Origin: Arion vulgaris
Taxonomy: Eukaryota; Mollusca; Gastropoda; Stylommatophora; Arionidae
Assembly: GCA_020796225.1 (NCBI GenBank)
Contig: CM036761.1
Coordinates: forward strand, 37,449,428 to 37,513,427
Reading direction: 5' to 3'
Length of the DNA stretch: 64,000 nt
Translations under genes and position numbers: made by a program
The notes under the pieces: generated by a model
Databases searched by the model: none
Told to the model about the DNA's origin: nothing
Seen by the model: only the letters and a program-made list of their open reading frames with translations
Part shown: piece by piece, positions 45,576 through 57,965 of the stretch
Layout of the letters: every line of letters starts with the position of its first letter
Position numbering within the stretch: the first letter of the stretch is position 1

Positions 45576-45914
45576 TATAAAATCAGAAATAAGCAATCAG
45601 TGAATAAATAAGTGTTCAAACTTACCTAAGTAATCTGAGTTGAAACCATTCCGTATTCCCTCCTATATCGGTCATTATAATACAACGTCACTCTCCTCAT
45701 ATCTTCCTAGAATCAAATTGAGGTAAATATTCGATTATATATTGAATAAAATTATAAAGATTAATTGAGTTTAGATGACCCATTAAGACATGTAATTGAT
45801 AATACAGACGATGTTTCAATGTATAAGTTGAAGATTTGACAAGCAAAGTACAACATTTAGCCAAAGAAACTAGAACATTGCTCGCTTTTTTTCGAATAGA
45901 AAGTGAAAAATAGA

Positions 45915-46925
45915 TTATAATACAACCTTATAACGTTTTGCATTATAATACAACCTTATAACGTTTCGCATTATAATACACCTTATAACTTTCGCATTAT
46001 AATAATACAACATTATAACGTTATAACGTTTCGCATTATAATACAACCTTATAACGTTTCGCATTATAATAATACAACATTATAACATTATAACGTTTCG
46101 CATTATAATACAACCTTATAATGTTTCGCATTATAATACAACCTTATAACGTTTCGCATTATAATACAACCTTATAACATTTCGCATTATAATACAACTT
46201 CTTATAACTATACTTCGTTTTATTATAATAATACAACATTATAACGTTTCGCCTTATAATAAAACCTTATAACGTTTCGCATTATAATACAACCTTATAA
46301 CGTTTCGCATTATAATACAACCTTATAACGTTTCGCATTATAATACAACCTTATAACGTTTCACATTATAATACAACCTTATAACGTTTCGCATTATAAT
46401 ACAACCTTATAACGTTTCACATTATAATACAACCTTATAACGTTTCGCATTATAATACAACCTTATAACATTTCGCATTATAATACAACATTATACGTTT
46501 CGCTTATAATAAAACCTTATAACGTTTCGCATTATAATACAACATTATAACGTTTCGCATTATAATACAACATTATAACGTTTCGCCTTATAATAAAACC
46601 TTATAACGTTTCGCATTATAATACATTATAACGTTTCGCCTTATAATAAAACCTTATAACGTTTCGCATTATAATACAACATTATAACATTTTCGATTAT
46701 ATAATACAACATTATAACGTTTCGCCTTATAATAAAACCTTATAACGTTTCGCATTATAATACAACATTATAACGTTTCGCATTATAATAAAACCTTATA
46801 ACGTTTCACATTATAATACAACATTATAACGTTTCGCATTATAATACAACCTTATATAACGTTTCGCATTATAATACAACCTTATAACGTTTAGCATTAT
46901 AATACAACCTTATAACGTTTTGCAT
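45915..46925. repeat. 28-bp AT-rich minisatellite, about 36 units
   Basis: Unit aacgtttcgcattataatac plus aaccttat. Many units vary at cctt/catt, gcat/gcct and tac/taa, and a few have short indels. Units carry attataat and ttataa inverted motifs, so single strands could fold. Confidence 0.95.
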
Positions 46926-46929
46926 AAAT

Positions 46930-48395
46930 TTATATTCATAGCGTGCTTCTGTCACAACAATTAGATACTGCCCTATTAGACTTTCATCTGAACTTTTAGT
47001 ATAACCTGTTGTCCTTATCTAGTTTATAATTTACATCTATAAAAATAAATGAAGAGAGGACAAAGATAACAAAACAATTAATCAGAGACGGTACAAATGC
47101 CCATTGTTCATGTGGGACACTTGGTTTAAGCAACGACAATGTATTATTCAAGTGCAAACAGAGTACGGTAAAAATGTTTAGAATAAACAGGAGGATGTAT
47201 GCGGAGAAAGAATTGATTAGAAAAACGAAAATTCATAAGAGCAGGCTGAACAAAACGACGTCCGGGTAAATCTAATTAATATATAAATATCCATTAAACA
47301 TTCTTACAAAAATCCTTATTACAAAATTGCATCGGGGTATCTGGATATTGTTAAGGGGTTTTCTGCTCAGCTGGTGAGATCTATGTAAGCATTAGATCGG
47401 TGCACAAATAGTTGTTATTTGTCGAAATGCATCGGTGACGGTTCTAATATTACAATAACTTTCTTTCTTTTGCCAGATACGCAGGTTAGAATTATTGCAT
47501 TTTTCATATTCGACAGATGTCAGGAAAATGTGCGGACTTTTGTGTGTGGACTATCATATTTTTACAATAAGACTTGCAGAAGCAGGTTTAAGGCAAACCA
47601 GTCAAGAGGAAGACAATGATACAGTTGGACATACATAGGTCTATCTAAATGTATTGTCGTGGCGACGGACACAAAATAATGAACTGTCATTAGCAGTCAA
47701 CCCTCGATAAGTGAATGATACTCGATACAACTTAACATTTTGAAAATGGATATTAGACCGTATAAAAATATAAAACTATTTAAGCATGCCCGAAGAAAGA
47801 AACAAGAAATGTACAAAAGACATTGAACATTCAGCTTAGAATAATTACCAGCCGAACAAATGACGCTAAGAACCATATACAATGAAGCGAACGAATGATA
47901 ATAAGAAATATATACAATGAAGAGAACGAATGACGATAAAAAAACATAAAATGAATGGCACTAAACACAAAGAATGGACGGTAATAAAAATGTACCGTGC
48001 TGCATACAATAAACAAATATATACATGATGTTGGGTATATATCATGAAACGATGATCGAGAATAACTCGAGAGGGCATCTCTGTTGAGCTGACAAAGTGA
48101 AGCAAGCAGCGATGACAACAGAAAGTGTATTGAATAAATAAAGGATGTGTGATACGAATGAGATAGACATAGATACGTCAGAAAGTAGACATGCGACTAC
48201 TAGACCTCGCACCGAAAGGTGTAACGATTTTAAAATTAAAAAATGGGCCACAAAATCAATTGTCGTCGTATAGCTTAATCTCGGTTAGCGTGTTACAATC
48301 GGGTTATTCTAGGTTGATGACACAATGCATCTAACCCTGGCTATATCGTCACGCAGTGTGGAGGTAACATTTTCGATTGTACCGTCGAAAGGAAA
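46930..48395. other. No recognised gene
   Basis: At about 47040-47200 the plus strand encodes HCSCGTLGLSNDNVLFKC, which may be a LINE zinc-knuckle remnant. At 47876-47945 a 33-bp segment with atacaatgaag and gaacgaatga is duplicated. Otherwise unassigned. Confidence 0.35.
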
Positions 48396-48399
48396 CAAA

Positions 48400-48480
48400 T
48401 ACAAAAACTAACCGTACTAGGGTTGAAACCCGAGTACTTACGACTGCGATCCCGGTGTCTTAACCATTCGTTCGCCCGCT
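48400..48480 (-). mobile_element. tRNA-like sequence
   Basis: On the minus strand gcgaacgaatggttaagaca and a B-box-like gggtttcaaccc are spaced as in a tRNA promoter. Probably a SINE head rather than a working tRNA gene. Confidence 0.35.
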
Positions 48481-48559
48481 ACTCAGTAATGAATCTGTTT
48501 ATCTTCTTGTATACAACCGAGATAGCCTTAAGAATAGAGAAACTAATTTGTAAGTGAAC

Positions 48560-48780
48560 TCGCTTCTTAGGCTAGTGGTCCCGGTTCAATTCCACAGTTG
48601 GAGTAGAATATTTTTCAATCTCTCACGTCGTCGACTCAGCCTCAAGTGGGTACCAGGAAAAGCAGTGGGAAGTAAAGGCGACCGGCCGATGATGACCACA
48701 TCACATATCGTGTGCCGACGGTCAATGAAAAATACTAACCTAACACCGTATTACCCAATATACCTCGCAGTATGAAAAAG
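48560..48780 (+). mobile_element. SINE family S6, sense copy with head
   Basis: ggctagtggtcccggttcaa with B box ggttcaattcc, then gtgggtaccaggaaaagcag, gcgaccggccgatgatgacc, acatatcgtgtgccgacggt and caccgtattacccaatatac. Defines the orientation of the other S6 copies. Confidence 0.7.
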
Positions 48781-48784
48781 GGTT

Positions 48785-50345
48785 CCTCCTTAAGAGATAC
48801 TTCTGCTGACTGGTCAATATGATCAGCGATAATTTTATTTCAATAGCTATTAGAACTTGCAGTCTTGGTTACTGAAGTGATATAGCACACCGGACAGGCA
48901 TATAGGTGCTCAGTCTGCCCAAGCAGATATCGAATGGTACGTATCGAAAGATGTTTACCGTGGCTGGCTGGCCAAACACACTTCATATTATGCCACTCAA
49001 AGATATTCAATTCTGCGTGTACAACTGACAATTTCAATTTCCATTATTCGCTGGATAGGTTCAATATAAAATTTAGCATTTTCATCAAACTGGCGTCGTT
49101 CGTCGAGAAGTTATCGCCGCCTTACAACGACGCACAGATCCATTCGTACATACGTCAACATTATCCCATGCGTTATCTGCTGCTTATTAGCTAGTTCAGC
49201 TTTCATACCACCATAATTTCTACAATCTTCTTCAAGAGTAATGATAACATTGTGGAAGTTGACCGTGTACCCATCTATTTGTATCTAATTTTCCTCTTTC
49301 GGTAAGGTCGCAACTGTACTCACCTGTTCTCTCCGCTTAGTACCTCCACATGGTAATGGTCAAATGGGAAGTGTATATCATAGAAATGTCAGTTGAAAGT
49401 CACTTCTGAAATGACTCAAACACCAACAAAATCATATGTCCTAATACCCTTGGGTAAGAAATACATCGCGGCTTTATGAACAGTACAGCCAGTTAAGTAC
49501 TAACATACATATTTCCAGTTCTATAAAGTACTGTAATCCCTATTTGTGATCCGAAACAAATAAATAGTTGAAAATTATGTGACATTTGTATCAAAGTATT
49601 TTATTTAAGTATCAGTAAAAACATACGAGACACTGAACTACGCACGGAATTCCATTAACATTCAGTGGAGCATAAACATAACTTAATAACAAAACACGGC
49701 ATTAAATATAAGCCTATATACCGAACGTAATAATGTCGAGACATCTATTGTTATAAAAAAGAGAAATAAGTTATACATACACAAAAGTAGTCAGTCAATG
49801 AGCACATTTATATCATTCCAAGAGTTTATCTATATGCACTTCTGATAGTGGGACAGGTCGTTGAAAATTGTTACAAATTCGGATACATTAAAAGGAGATC
49901 TGCAGCAAGATTATAAAACTAAACAGACATTCATTTTACGCGCTGTTTGCTGTGATAGCATTGACTCCCTTTTGTGATTTTATTGCGAAAGAAGACATTC
50001 TCGTATTATTCGTTGAACATATAAGTGCGTACGTATAAAGAAGTCGAGTGTTTCTGTACGACATGTCCATATTTAACAATTCCAGAACAGCGATATTGAA
50101 AAAGATAGACATACCAACAGATAAAAAGACAGACAGAGAGGTAGACAGAAGATGGATAAAAGATAGACACTCAGACTTCAGAGGCGGTGAAAAAACACTT
50201 TACGAAGCGCACACAAAAACCCGTTCTATAAATGTCTTCTTATCCTGACGTTGTGAGGCAAAACATAATTACAGAAAAGAAAGGAAGGAAACAAATTGTC
50301 CATGCATCGTATTTCAAGTTTATACACATTATTGATATTTCGAAA
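48785..50345. other. No recognised gene
   Basis: AT-rich sequence. A minus-strand pair of splice-like sites at 49410 (gtcatttcag) and 49330 (gtgagt) encloses 80 nt with stops in all frames, so at best a non-coding exon. Confidence 0.35.
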
Positions 50346-50349
50346 AAAA

Positions 50350-51412
50350 AAGCCCGGCAGAAGTCAATAGTTTGATATGACCAATAGTTTGATTGAAGAA
50401 GTTGACAGATGGTTAAAACACAACTAGGCTGCCTAAGCTATATGACCTTTTTCGTCTTTACAGACGGTCAATTGTCAAGTTGTATACTGTGTCAACCTCT
50501 GAGTTTTCGCTTTTCTCTCCCGTCTTTCAGCTCATACACACGTCTCTTCTGAAAAGACTCTGTGCCCTTGCCCAATATCGCAGAACAACAATTGAAGAAA
50601 GTGTGCTCAATGTGGGTACCCAGACAATTGAAGGATGAACACAAAATGAACCGATTTGGCCTGTCTTTGCGTCATCTCTGTCGATACGAAGATGAAGGAG
50701 AAGACATGCTGAACAGAATTGTTACTGAGGATGAATCATGGGTGCATCACTACCAGCCCGAATCAAAGCGTGCTTCAATACAGTGGAAACATCTTTCTTC
50801 GCCTTGTGTCAAAAAATTCAAGTTTACGCCATCAGCAGGGAAAGTCATGCTGACGGTGTTCTGTGATTGTCAAGGAGTGCTTTTAACCAATTTCAAGAAG
50901 AAAGGTGACAATGTGAATTCTGAATCATACTGTGAAGTTCTATCGATGCTTCATGATGCAATTCGAAAAAAATGCCCAGGACTGCTGACTACAGGAGTGT
51001 TGCTTCTTCATGACAATGCCAGACCACATACGGCTCGATTAACTCAGGAGAAAATTAACCAACTACGGTGGAAAGTTCTGGAACATCCACCTTACAGTCC
51101 CGACTTAGCCCCTAACGATTTCCACCTTTTGGTCCACTGAAAACCCACCTTGGCGGAGACATTTCGTGAATGACGCCGAAGTTGAATGTGAAGTGAAAAC
51201 GTGGTTTAGAAAACAGAGCCCGCAGTTCTATGCAGCCGGTTTGGGAGGATTGATAACACGATGGGATAAGTGCATCAATGTTGTGGAAATTATGTTGAGA
51301 AATAAAGGAACAATGTATGTATAAAAATAAACTGGTTTCAAGCTGTTATCATGTTTAGTTATTTTTCTACAGCCAATTGTGGCTTACTTATTGACTTCCC
51401 CTCGTATATATA
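50350..51412 (+). mobile_element. mariner transposon, internally deleted
   Basis: Right end gacttcccctcgtata is partly inverted-repeated at the left as cggcagaagtcaatag near 50355. At about 1.06 kb it is shorter than the usual 1.3 kb of mariner elements. The missing part is the 5' coding region. Confidence 0.75.
50562..51140 (+). pseudogene. mariner transposase, catalytic domain only
   Basis: The frame shows WVPRQLKDEHKMNR (linker motif), TEDESWVHHYQP (first D), LLHDNARPHTARLT (second D) and HPPYSPDLAPNDFHLL (third D). There are 34 residues between the last two, the D34D signature of mariner. The paired helix-turn-helix DNA-binding region of about 110 residues is absent. The frame stops at 51138 just after the third D; the usual C-terminal tail continues in another frame. 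Not functional. Confidence 0.9.
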
Positions 51413-51414
51413 AT

Positions 51415-52195
51415 TTAAAAGAGCTAATGTTAAGATCGCTTAAAGATAACGAACATATAACTCCCAGATGTGTCGCCCAAGTACACATGACGATAATCAA
51501 TGACAGCATGTGTTGATCTGAAAGGTGTAGTTCGATAACTGTTTCAGCAATCACGTTATACTATTGTATTTTCACGTCCAAACAATGAATATGCACTACT
51601 TGAGCTATACGTATTCACTATTTTCTTTAATTTAAAAAAAACAAATTCTTATGCACCATTTTAGTAATGAAGTATTTTAACATCAAAATCACTTACTTTC
51701 TTATCTTATCGTTAAAACACTGAATTTTTGAAGATTTCTTGGTATACACAATTTTTTATGAATATTTTAGCGCTGTTCTGAAATTTAGCGAGTTTTTATC
51801 TTTGATAAACACTTGTGCTACTGATCTACATAGAGATTTATACAAAATATCCATGAGAAAATGCGAGTTCATTCAGTCTAAGCTTTCAAAAGTCTGACCA
51901 AGCCAGAGCTGTAATTAATTCGAATATATCTCGGGGCAATTATGCAATGATTTTTAACAATTTCGTAGTGTTTATAAATGTAGTTTACTCAACTGCTATT
52001 TACACAATTTTATCGAAAGGTAGGTGTTGCAATATCTAGTATAGCAAAGCATAGTCCCTTAACATTTGACAAATTATATGGAACTCCACGACATCCCTGA
52101 AATATTCACAATTCAAAAGTACAGAGCCAACTGTTGTGTTTAGCTTGTCAATCAACGCTGGTGTTTCATCATTAAGATATTAAGATAGATTGTCC
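51415..52195. other. No recognised gene
   Basis: Very AT-rich; nothing identified. Confidence 0.4.
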
Positions 52196-52199
52196 TGAA

Positions 52200-52404
52200 C
52201 AGAAATTTGTCACCATAACAGTCCTTCGGAATATATGTCTCGCTTCTGCCATGCTCAAATCATTAGTTACGTCATGAATACATCTTCTCCGCGGTCTTTC
52301 TAATTTCTGTTTCCGGGATGCATAATTCCATAATGGTCTTTTTTTCAACCCTTCATTTCTTTTTACATATCCAAAACACTTTAACTTTCTCAGTCTTGAT
52401 CTTA
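52200..52404 (-). mobile_element. LINE tail (group LF)
   Basis: Minus-strand translation gives FGYVKRNEGLKKRPLWNYAS, then ERPRRRCIHDVTND: GH-R and RPRRR-I-D motifs of a LINE tail. Copies at 16150, 25165 and 57545. Confidence 0.7.
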
Positions 52405-52660
52405 TCTGTAGCTCCAGCCAGTGTCAAGTGAGCTCGATCACAAACCCAAAGGTACCTGTTTCAAACACCATGGTGGGCAAGTTTGGAAGTAAAATTCGAT
52501 TCCGTGGGATTTTTACAAAAGGTAAAAATAGACCTCACCGTTCAGAAAGCTATGACAAACTACTGAATGTATATGTGGTGCCTAGAAAATCAACGACTCG
52601 TTTACTGTGGTTGATGGCTACGTCCTGTAAAGGATATGCCACGATTTTCATTTCTCCTCA
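52405..52660 (+). mobile_element. SINE family S2
   Basis: Full-length but diverged: tctgtagctccagccagtg, gtgagctcgatcacaaaccc, gtttcaaacac (weak B box), tcaccgttcagaaagc, aaatcaacgactcgtttact, gatatgccacgattttcatt. Directly abuts the LF tail. Confidence 0.85.
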
Positions 52661-52664
52661 ACGT

Positions 52665-53405
52665 CATACAGACCACCGTGTCATGTATAATGAATGATAA
52701 CACTTTTATCTCTTTTGTCTCAACATGTTCTACGTCTATACAATAATGCTGATGACGAATCAATTTATCTTAGCATATAGTTGCATCTACATTAGCTCTT
52801 CACCTTATTCGGGCCTACGACTTAAATTAAGTTGCTACTCAGCAGTTAACATTAAAAAGTGTTGCGTAAACATTTATGGGCATTTAAAATGTAACTTCTA
52901 TCGTGACCTGAGCTAATATGTACGAACGAACACACATTAACGGCATTTAAAATTCAGACTATTGTGCTATGTCGTCCTTGTAATTGATGTACCGACCTCC
53001 TTAGGACCAGGCAGTTAACACTTACCTGTATACACCCCCCAGGCTTTTGATTACTTCTAAAAGAAGGAGACTTGACGTTAGATCGGGAGAGAAGAACTCG
53101 TTTTAACAATAAACAGATTTACATCAGTATCGGTAAATCTTCTCGTGTGCCATGATGAATACCGTCGGTGATAATGTCTTTCCACAATTCACTTCCCATA
53201 AGTGATATTCATCACACTGATTTGGTAAAAAAAAGTATGTTGCATATCAAAGGTAATTTGCAACTTAATGTGACAGGAACGAGGACAACAGAAGGAGGTA
53301 TGGGTTGACAATATAAATGGACAGAGTTGTCTTTCGCATAAACATACAGCGTTTTATTCTTCCAAACTGAAAATGTATGGAGATTGATAATTCAATGTTT
53401 CGCAG
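52665..53405. other. Unassigned; one candidate micro-exon
   Basis: On the minus strand, cttcttttag and gtaagt enclose 31 nt at about 53028-53058. Its phase does not fit between the EPS8 exons at 57267 and 22100. Nothing else recognised. Confidence 0.3.
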
Positions 53406-53409
53406 CAGC

Positions 53410-53760
53410 TATGCTACTTCTTTTTTTTGTCGTCACACTGCAACCGGGTTGTTGCTCAGTGTCTTGGTTTTCTGTTTTTGTCTTCCGCTGCTCTAATGGC
53501 GTGGGTGAGTAATTTTTACTTTTTGACAGGATTTTGCTATGCCATCCAACAATCTTTTTTTCGTGGTCTTCCTCTCGTCTTCTTTCATGTTATGTATGTA
53601 GAAGGCTCTGTATACTGTGGAGTTTGGTTGCATTTTTATTAAATGGTCGAACAACTTCATTCTTTGTTTCTCAATGTAACTCAATCAATGTTCTGTTCCA
53701 ACTCTCTTATGCTGATATTGGTGACTATGTCTCAAGCTATGCCACAATGATCACATAAGC
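53410..53760 (-). mobile_element. LINE C-terminal fragment (group LC)
   Basis: The frame reads YIEKQRMKLFDHLIKMQPNS, then TTKKRLLDGIAKSCQ; the 3' end is the reverse of ctgggcaacaacccg. Close to the plus-strand copy at 24770. Confidence 0.75.
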
Positions 53761-53764
53761 TACA

Positions 53765-54060
53765 GAACTGAATACTATGCGTATATGTAGTAAACATGTA
53801 TGTATTATCTGGTGTAGTATTATCTGGTGTAGATAAGAGACGGAAGCTGGAAGACTTAATACACTCGAGATTTATGCACCCAGTTCGACACATTTGACTC
53901 ACTGCCTAATTAAGTCAAGATGGCATTTTGAAAAATAAATACGCAATTCAAAGATCTACAAAAAGGCGAAAGTAACACAGGGAAATGAGTGTTACCAAAT
54001 CAAAAGAAAATGGGCGTACAGCTCCATGTGCAAATATTAAACAGTACTGAACTAATTGAA
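53765..54060. other. No recognised feature
   Basis: AT-rich; a 15-bp direct duplication (attatctggtgtag) at about 53815. Confidence 0.4.
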
Positions 54061-54063
54061 AGA

Positions 54064-54312
54064 AAATGAAAATCGTGGAATATCCTTTACATGACGTAGC
54101 CATCAACCATAGTAAACTAGTCGTTGATTTTCTAGGCACCACTTATACGTTCAGTAGTTTGCCATTGCTTTCTGAACGGTGAGGTATATTTTTACCCTTT
54201 GTAAAAACCCCACGGAAACAAATTTGCATCAAAACTTGTCCACCGTGGGATTTGAACCAGATACGCTTGGGTTTGTAATCGAGCTCACTACCGATTGAGC
54301 TACAGGCGCTCA
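54064..54312 (-). mobile_element. SINE family S2, full length
   Basis: Complete minus-strand copy from atgaaaatcgtggaatatcc to the tRNA-like head (gtagctcaatcggtagtgag on the minus strand; B-box region ggttcaaatccc). Confidence 0.9.
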
Positions 54313-54599
54313 CAAGCAATTGAATGACAAGTAATAATCTAATTGAAATACTCGTATCTATCAATCGGACATATGTCAGGGTAGTAATGTACAAAAACAG
54401 AAAGTAGCTACTTAATGCAAGCGTGAGTAAATGTGTGAAGAAGCTCCAACACAATTCACGAATAGACTAAATCAGATTTCTTTCTTCTTCAGCACTTAGA
54501 ATGGTGGTCATTCTACTCGTACATCTTCAGATTGTCATTGTGAAATAGATTGTATAAGAACAACTCCACAACGATAGATCTGGTCGTCGCTTGGCCGTA

Positions 54600-55025
54600 C
54601 TTAGTAGTTACGTGTGTGACTTTATTTGTATGTCTTATCTTAACCACATTTGCCGTGAAATCGTGGGGGATTTAGTTTTCTATCTTGTGCCAGGTGTGTT
54701 GCGCTTGACGTTGTCAGTCCATGCTTTCGCAGGGACTCTTGAGATGTTATCTATCCATCGTGTTCTTGACCTGCCTCATGCTTTGCGCCCTGAATGTCGA
54801 TTGTTGTAGGCACGTGATTGTAGTAAATGCGGTTCCATTCTCATTGGATGGCCGAACCACTTGATTGTTTGCTTCTCGATGTACTGTATGCATGGTATAG
54901 TACCAACGATGTTTCTGATATTCTCGTTTCTCACTCTATCTCTCCTTGTAACGTTGACAGCTTTTCGTATTTGTATATATGTATTTGAGCTTTATATGAT
55001 ATACTCCGTTTTCGGGAGACTGGGT
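54600..55025 (-). mobile_element. LINE C-terminal fragment (group LC)
   Basis: Minus-strand translation: VRNENIRNIVGTIPCIQYIE, KQTIKWFGHPMRMEPHLLQS, then a GRSRTRWIDNIS motif. Same motif order as 24770 and 53410 but a diverged copy. Confidence 0.7.
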
Positions 55026-55029
55026 TGTG

Positions 55030-56565
55030 TTTTTAGTTCGGATTGTCTCGTAAACATTTACAATTATCAGCGCTAACTGCAAGGTAACAGGTTGGTTTAT
55101 TTGCTGAGGTTTTCTTTCTCATTGCTAAAGTTTTCATGTCGAATATTTTCTGTTGTGAGATACCGTCGTTTGGTTCACCACTGTATATTTGTCAAGTATG
55201 AAACTGGCTTAGAAAGCAGCTGACACTCAATTGCTGAAGATCATTCTCGTGCTACCTCGCCACCGGTGATCGCGCCTGACTGGGGTAGGTCACCCATTTC
55301 GATATTAAAAAAGGCAAATGTCTGAAGGGAACATGTCCTAAATAAAACAGCACACAGTACATTTCTAAGGGGTACACGAGTTACAACCTTTATGCACGAG
55401 TTATAAATTAACAAAGAGTAGGAAAATATACAAATACACAAAGCAATCAAACTGATACAAAATTCTGCAGCACTCGTACACGTCACAGATTCGTAAACAT
55501 AATTATATGTATATAATATTCTGTGCGTTTTTACAAGTAACTGATTCGAGATGTGTACCTCCAACCATTATCGCGTGACCAATCGGATAAATATACACGC
55601 AGCATTAGCATATAGGAACTGGCAAAGTATCAGGGGTAGCGTTAGGTTTCAGATTTATAAAGATACACAGTTAAGGTACTTCTTAATTTGCATTAAAAAA
55701 ACAAAAACATGTCTGTTCTCTTCTGGGTGAGCTAAGAAGCAACATGTAACCACACCCAGTCGACCTAAACACTAAGCTATGGGGAGACCTGACAGACCTG
55801 CAGCTGACTGTTCAGTTTGTGGTCCATAGTAAACTAAGCGCATGACCAGAGATCGCTGAAGAAGAAGAAGAAATATGATACTAACGGTTCTTACGGTCAG
55901 TGGAGTTGATAAACAATATTGAAGACAGATTATGTTCAACATTCTTTAATGAATGTCTCCTTATTACGATGTTGTTTGCTTACTTCAACTGTTTCGAGAC
56001 ACATAGCCTTAGAGGTTTGTGAGATAGAGGTGAAACAAGCAGTCAGTATAAAGATTATGCATGCATAACGTTAGTTCTCTCAGAGAAACATCAAAACACC
56101 GTGTTTTTATACTCGGTGACTCCATGAGCATGATTCGTAAAGTCGAAACAGGAACGGTGAGACGAAACTGGGTGGAGTTGCTGGCACAGACAGTGATCAG
56201 AGAAATCACAATTTTTGTCCGTGTGCACGAAGGAGTAATGAACGAGCTGATAGATTGGCTGGCATGACCATGATATCAGATAGAGCTGCAATGGACCGAA
56301 ATGACATTCTTAACGCATTGAGTCTTTCCGAACAGAGAAGTTTCAAGGTTGTGAATCTCAGTCGCTGACCGGATAAGATGGGTATCGATATTGGTACAGC
56401 CCGAAAAACGACATATCAGATATGCAAAAAGGTTGATTACTCAATATCGAACTGGCGTGTTGGGCTGGCTAGACGCTGCTTCTTTTTTGCGTTCCTTCTT
56501 TACAACCAATTTTAATCACTGTTATATGTTTGATCTTTGCCAAGAACGTGTATACGTTGCACATT
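55030..56565. other. No recognised gene
   Basis: Contains a (gaa)n run at about 55858-55872 that may be the tail of a decayed SINE. Overlapping frames at 56009-56291 are unassigned. Confidence 0.35.
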
Positions 56566-56569
56566 GGTT

Positions 56570-56735
56570 TGTTAGGCCCCTAAACGCATAGCCTTCTACA
56601 CGCTTAGGACATGTGCATTCGATTTCAGCCAAACATCCTTAGTCGCCCTTTCGACATGCGTGGCAGGTAACAGTGGTTATATTCTTTACACCCCAAATTT
56701 GGGCCTCGGTAACCACTCGGGCGTACTAGACGCTG
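56570..56735 (-). mobile_element. S3-related SINE subfamily
   Basis: ttagtcgccctttcgacatg, gtggcaggtaacagtggtta and ttctttacacccc mirror 32625-32765 in reverse. Confidence 0.6.
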
Positions 56736-57266
56736 CTGATTTGTTGAGGTGAAGATCGGAACATATATGGACATGTCGGGCGTGCTGTGACGATAGTTCT
56801 CATATAACTGATAACAACAAAACAATTTCTAAGGGAGACTGAACACACATGGGTCTGCCCGGAGCGTTATAAGGTCCGTTCAATAATAAGTTAAAATTTT
56901 ATGTAACGACTACATTCCATTCAATTGAGCTGTAATTTTCTTGACCAGATGTGACCACATTTATTCTGGGAGTGGAAAACGTGATCCAAACCAAATCTAT
57001 CTTCACTGTGAACATAACCAGTTATCTTTCCTGCTAATTGTTTTAAACTCATTACACCATTTAAAATTACATCAAATGATCAACAAGGCTATCTATTGAA
57101 ACGTGACATGATCAGCTATATACCCATCTAGTACATCCTACAAGGTATAGATGATATGGACATCAAGGAAAAGCCAGTAACAGATAATGAACATTACTCA
57201 GATATTAGTCGTTCTTAAAAATAATCATGACGGCTTATGATCATCAAATGCTTATTTTAGACATAC

Positions 57267-57428
57267 CCAGTACGCTATGATTTTTCTGAACACTGTCAAG
57301 GTGTTTGGATATTTGGTCCACTTCTTTTTGGTATGACGTTAGTTGAGGCTTTATACCGAGTGTGCTTGAAAAGGTCACAGGCGGTGATTTATATTTGATC
57401 AATTCTTGATAATTATACACATTGTTCA
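57267..57428 (-). CDS. Candidate coding exon, possibly upstream EPS8 exon
   Basis: 162 nt without stops, between acceptor caaagcaacag and donor gtatgt. The frame reads NNVYNYQELIKYKSPPVTFS, then STLGIKPQLTSYQKEVDQIS and KHLDSVQKNHSVL. It starts and ends in phase 1. The final G joined to AT at 22100 gives an Asp codon and keeps the EPS8 frame open, so it could be the preceding EPS8 exon across a 35-kb intron. I do not recognise the peptide, and mammalian EPS8 has no obvious equivalent, so it may instead belong to another minus-strand gene. Confidence 0.45.
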
Positions 57429-57544
57429 CTGTTGCTTTGTTTCAACCTTAGACATAACAACTTTAACATCAATACACTAATCAATTACATTGTTCACCCA
57501 ACATTTAGTATTACCCACATACATATACAGGACATATAAAAAAA

Positions 57545-57965
57545 CACAAAGGGTTAGAGAAGACCATCGTGGAAAAAGGCATCCCGGCAAAGAGGAGAAG
57601 AGGAAGACCACGGAGAAGTTGGATTCAGGATATAACTGATGGTTTGAGCATGACGGCTGCAGGTGGGACATCTGGCCTACGAGACAGAGAAATTCCGAAG
57701 AACAAAAAAGCATGCTTTAATCAACGAGATTAGACATCTTAAAAATAAATATATTTAAAAAAAAAATTATGGTAATATCATATGTTATGCATTAGTTAAC
57801 ATATATTATATGCATACTTTTAAGCGCATAAATAATACACAAATACGGCTAGTTCCTGGAGTCATGTAGTATCTCATTTATATATGAGATTTTCTTAATA
57901 CACGAACGTTACAGGGTGAAGGTAGCAAAGTTCTGCTCAGGACAAGCTATTTGATGATGATGGCC
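57545..57965 (+). mobile_element. LINE tail (group LF) split by a 204-bp insertion
   Basis: Left part (agaagaccatcgtgg ... aattccgaagaac) and right part (ggtagcaaagttctgctcag, gacaagctatttgatg) are adjacent in the copies at 16150 and 25165. Here about 204 bp of AT-rich DNA (57704-57907) lies between them, bounded by gaac at 57700-57703 and 57904-57907. Confidence 0.7.

Noticed and set aside
49330..49410. Coding exon with cag/AA and gtgagt borders
   Set aside because: All three frames contain stops; could only be untranslated and there is no other support.
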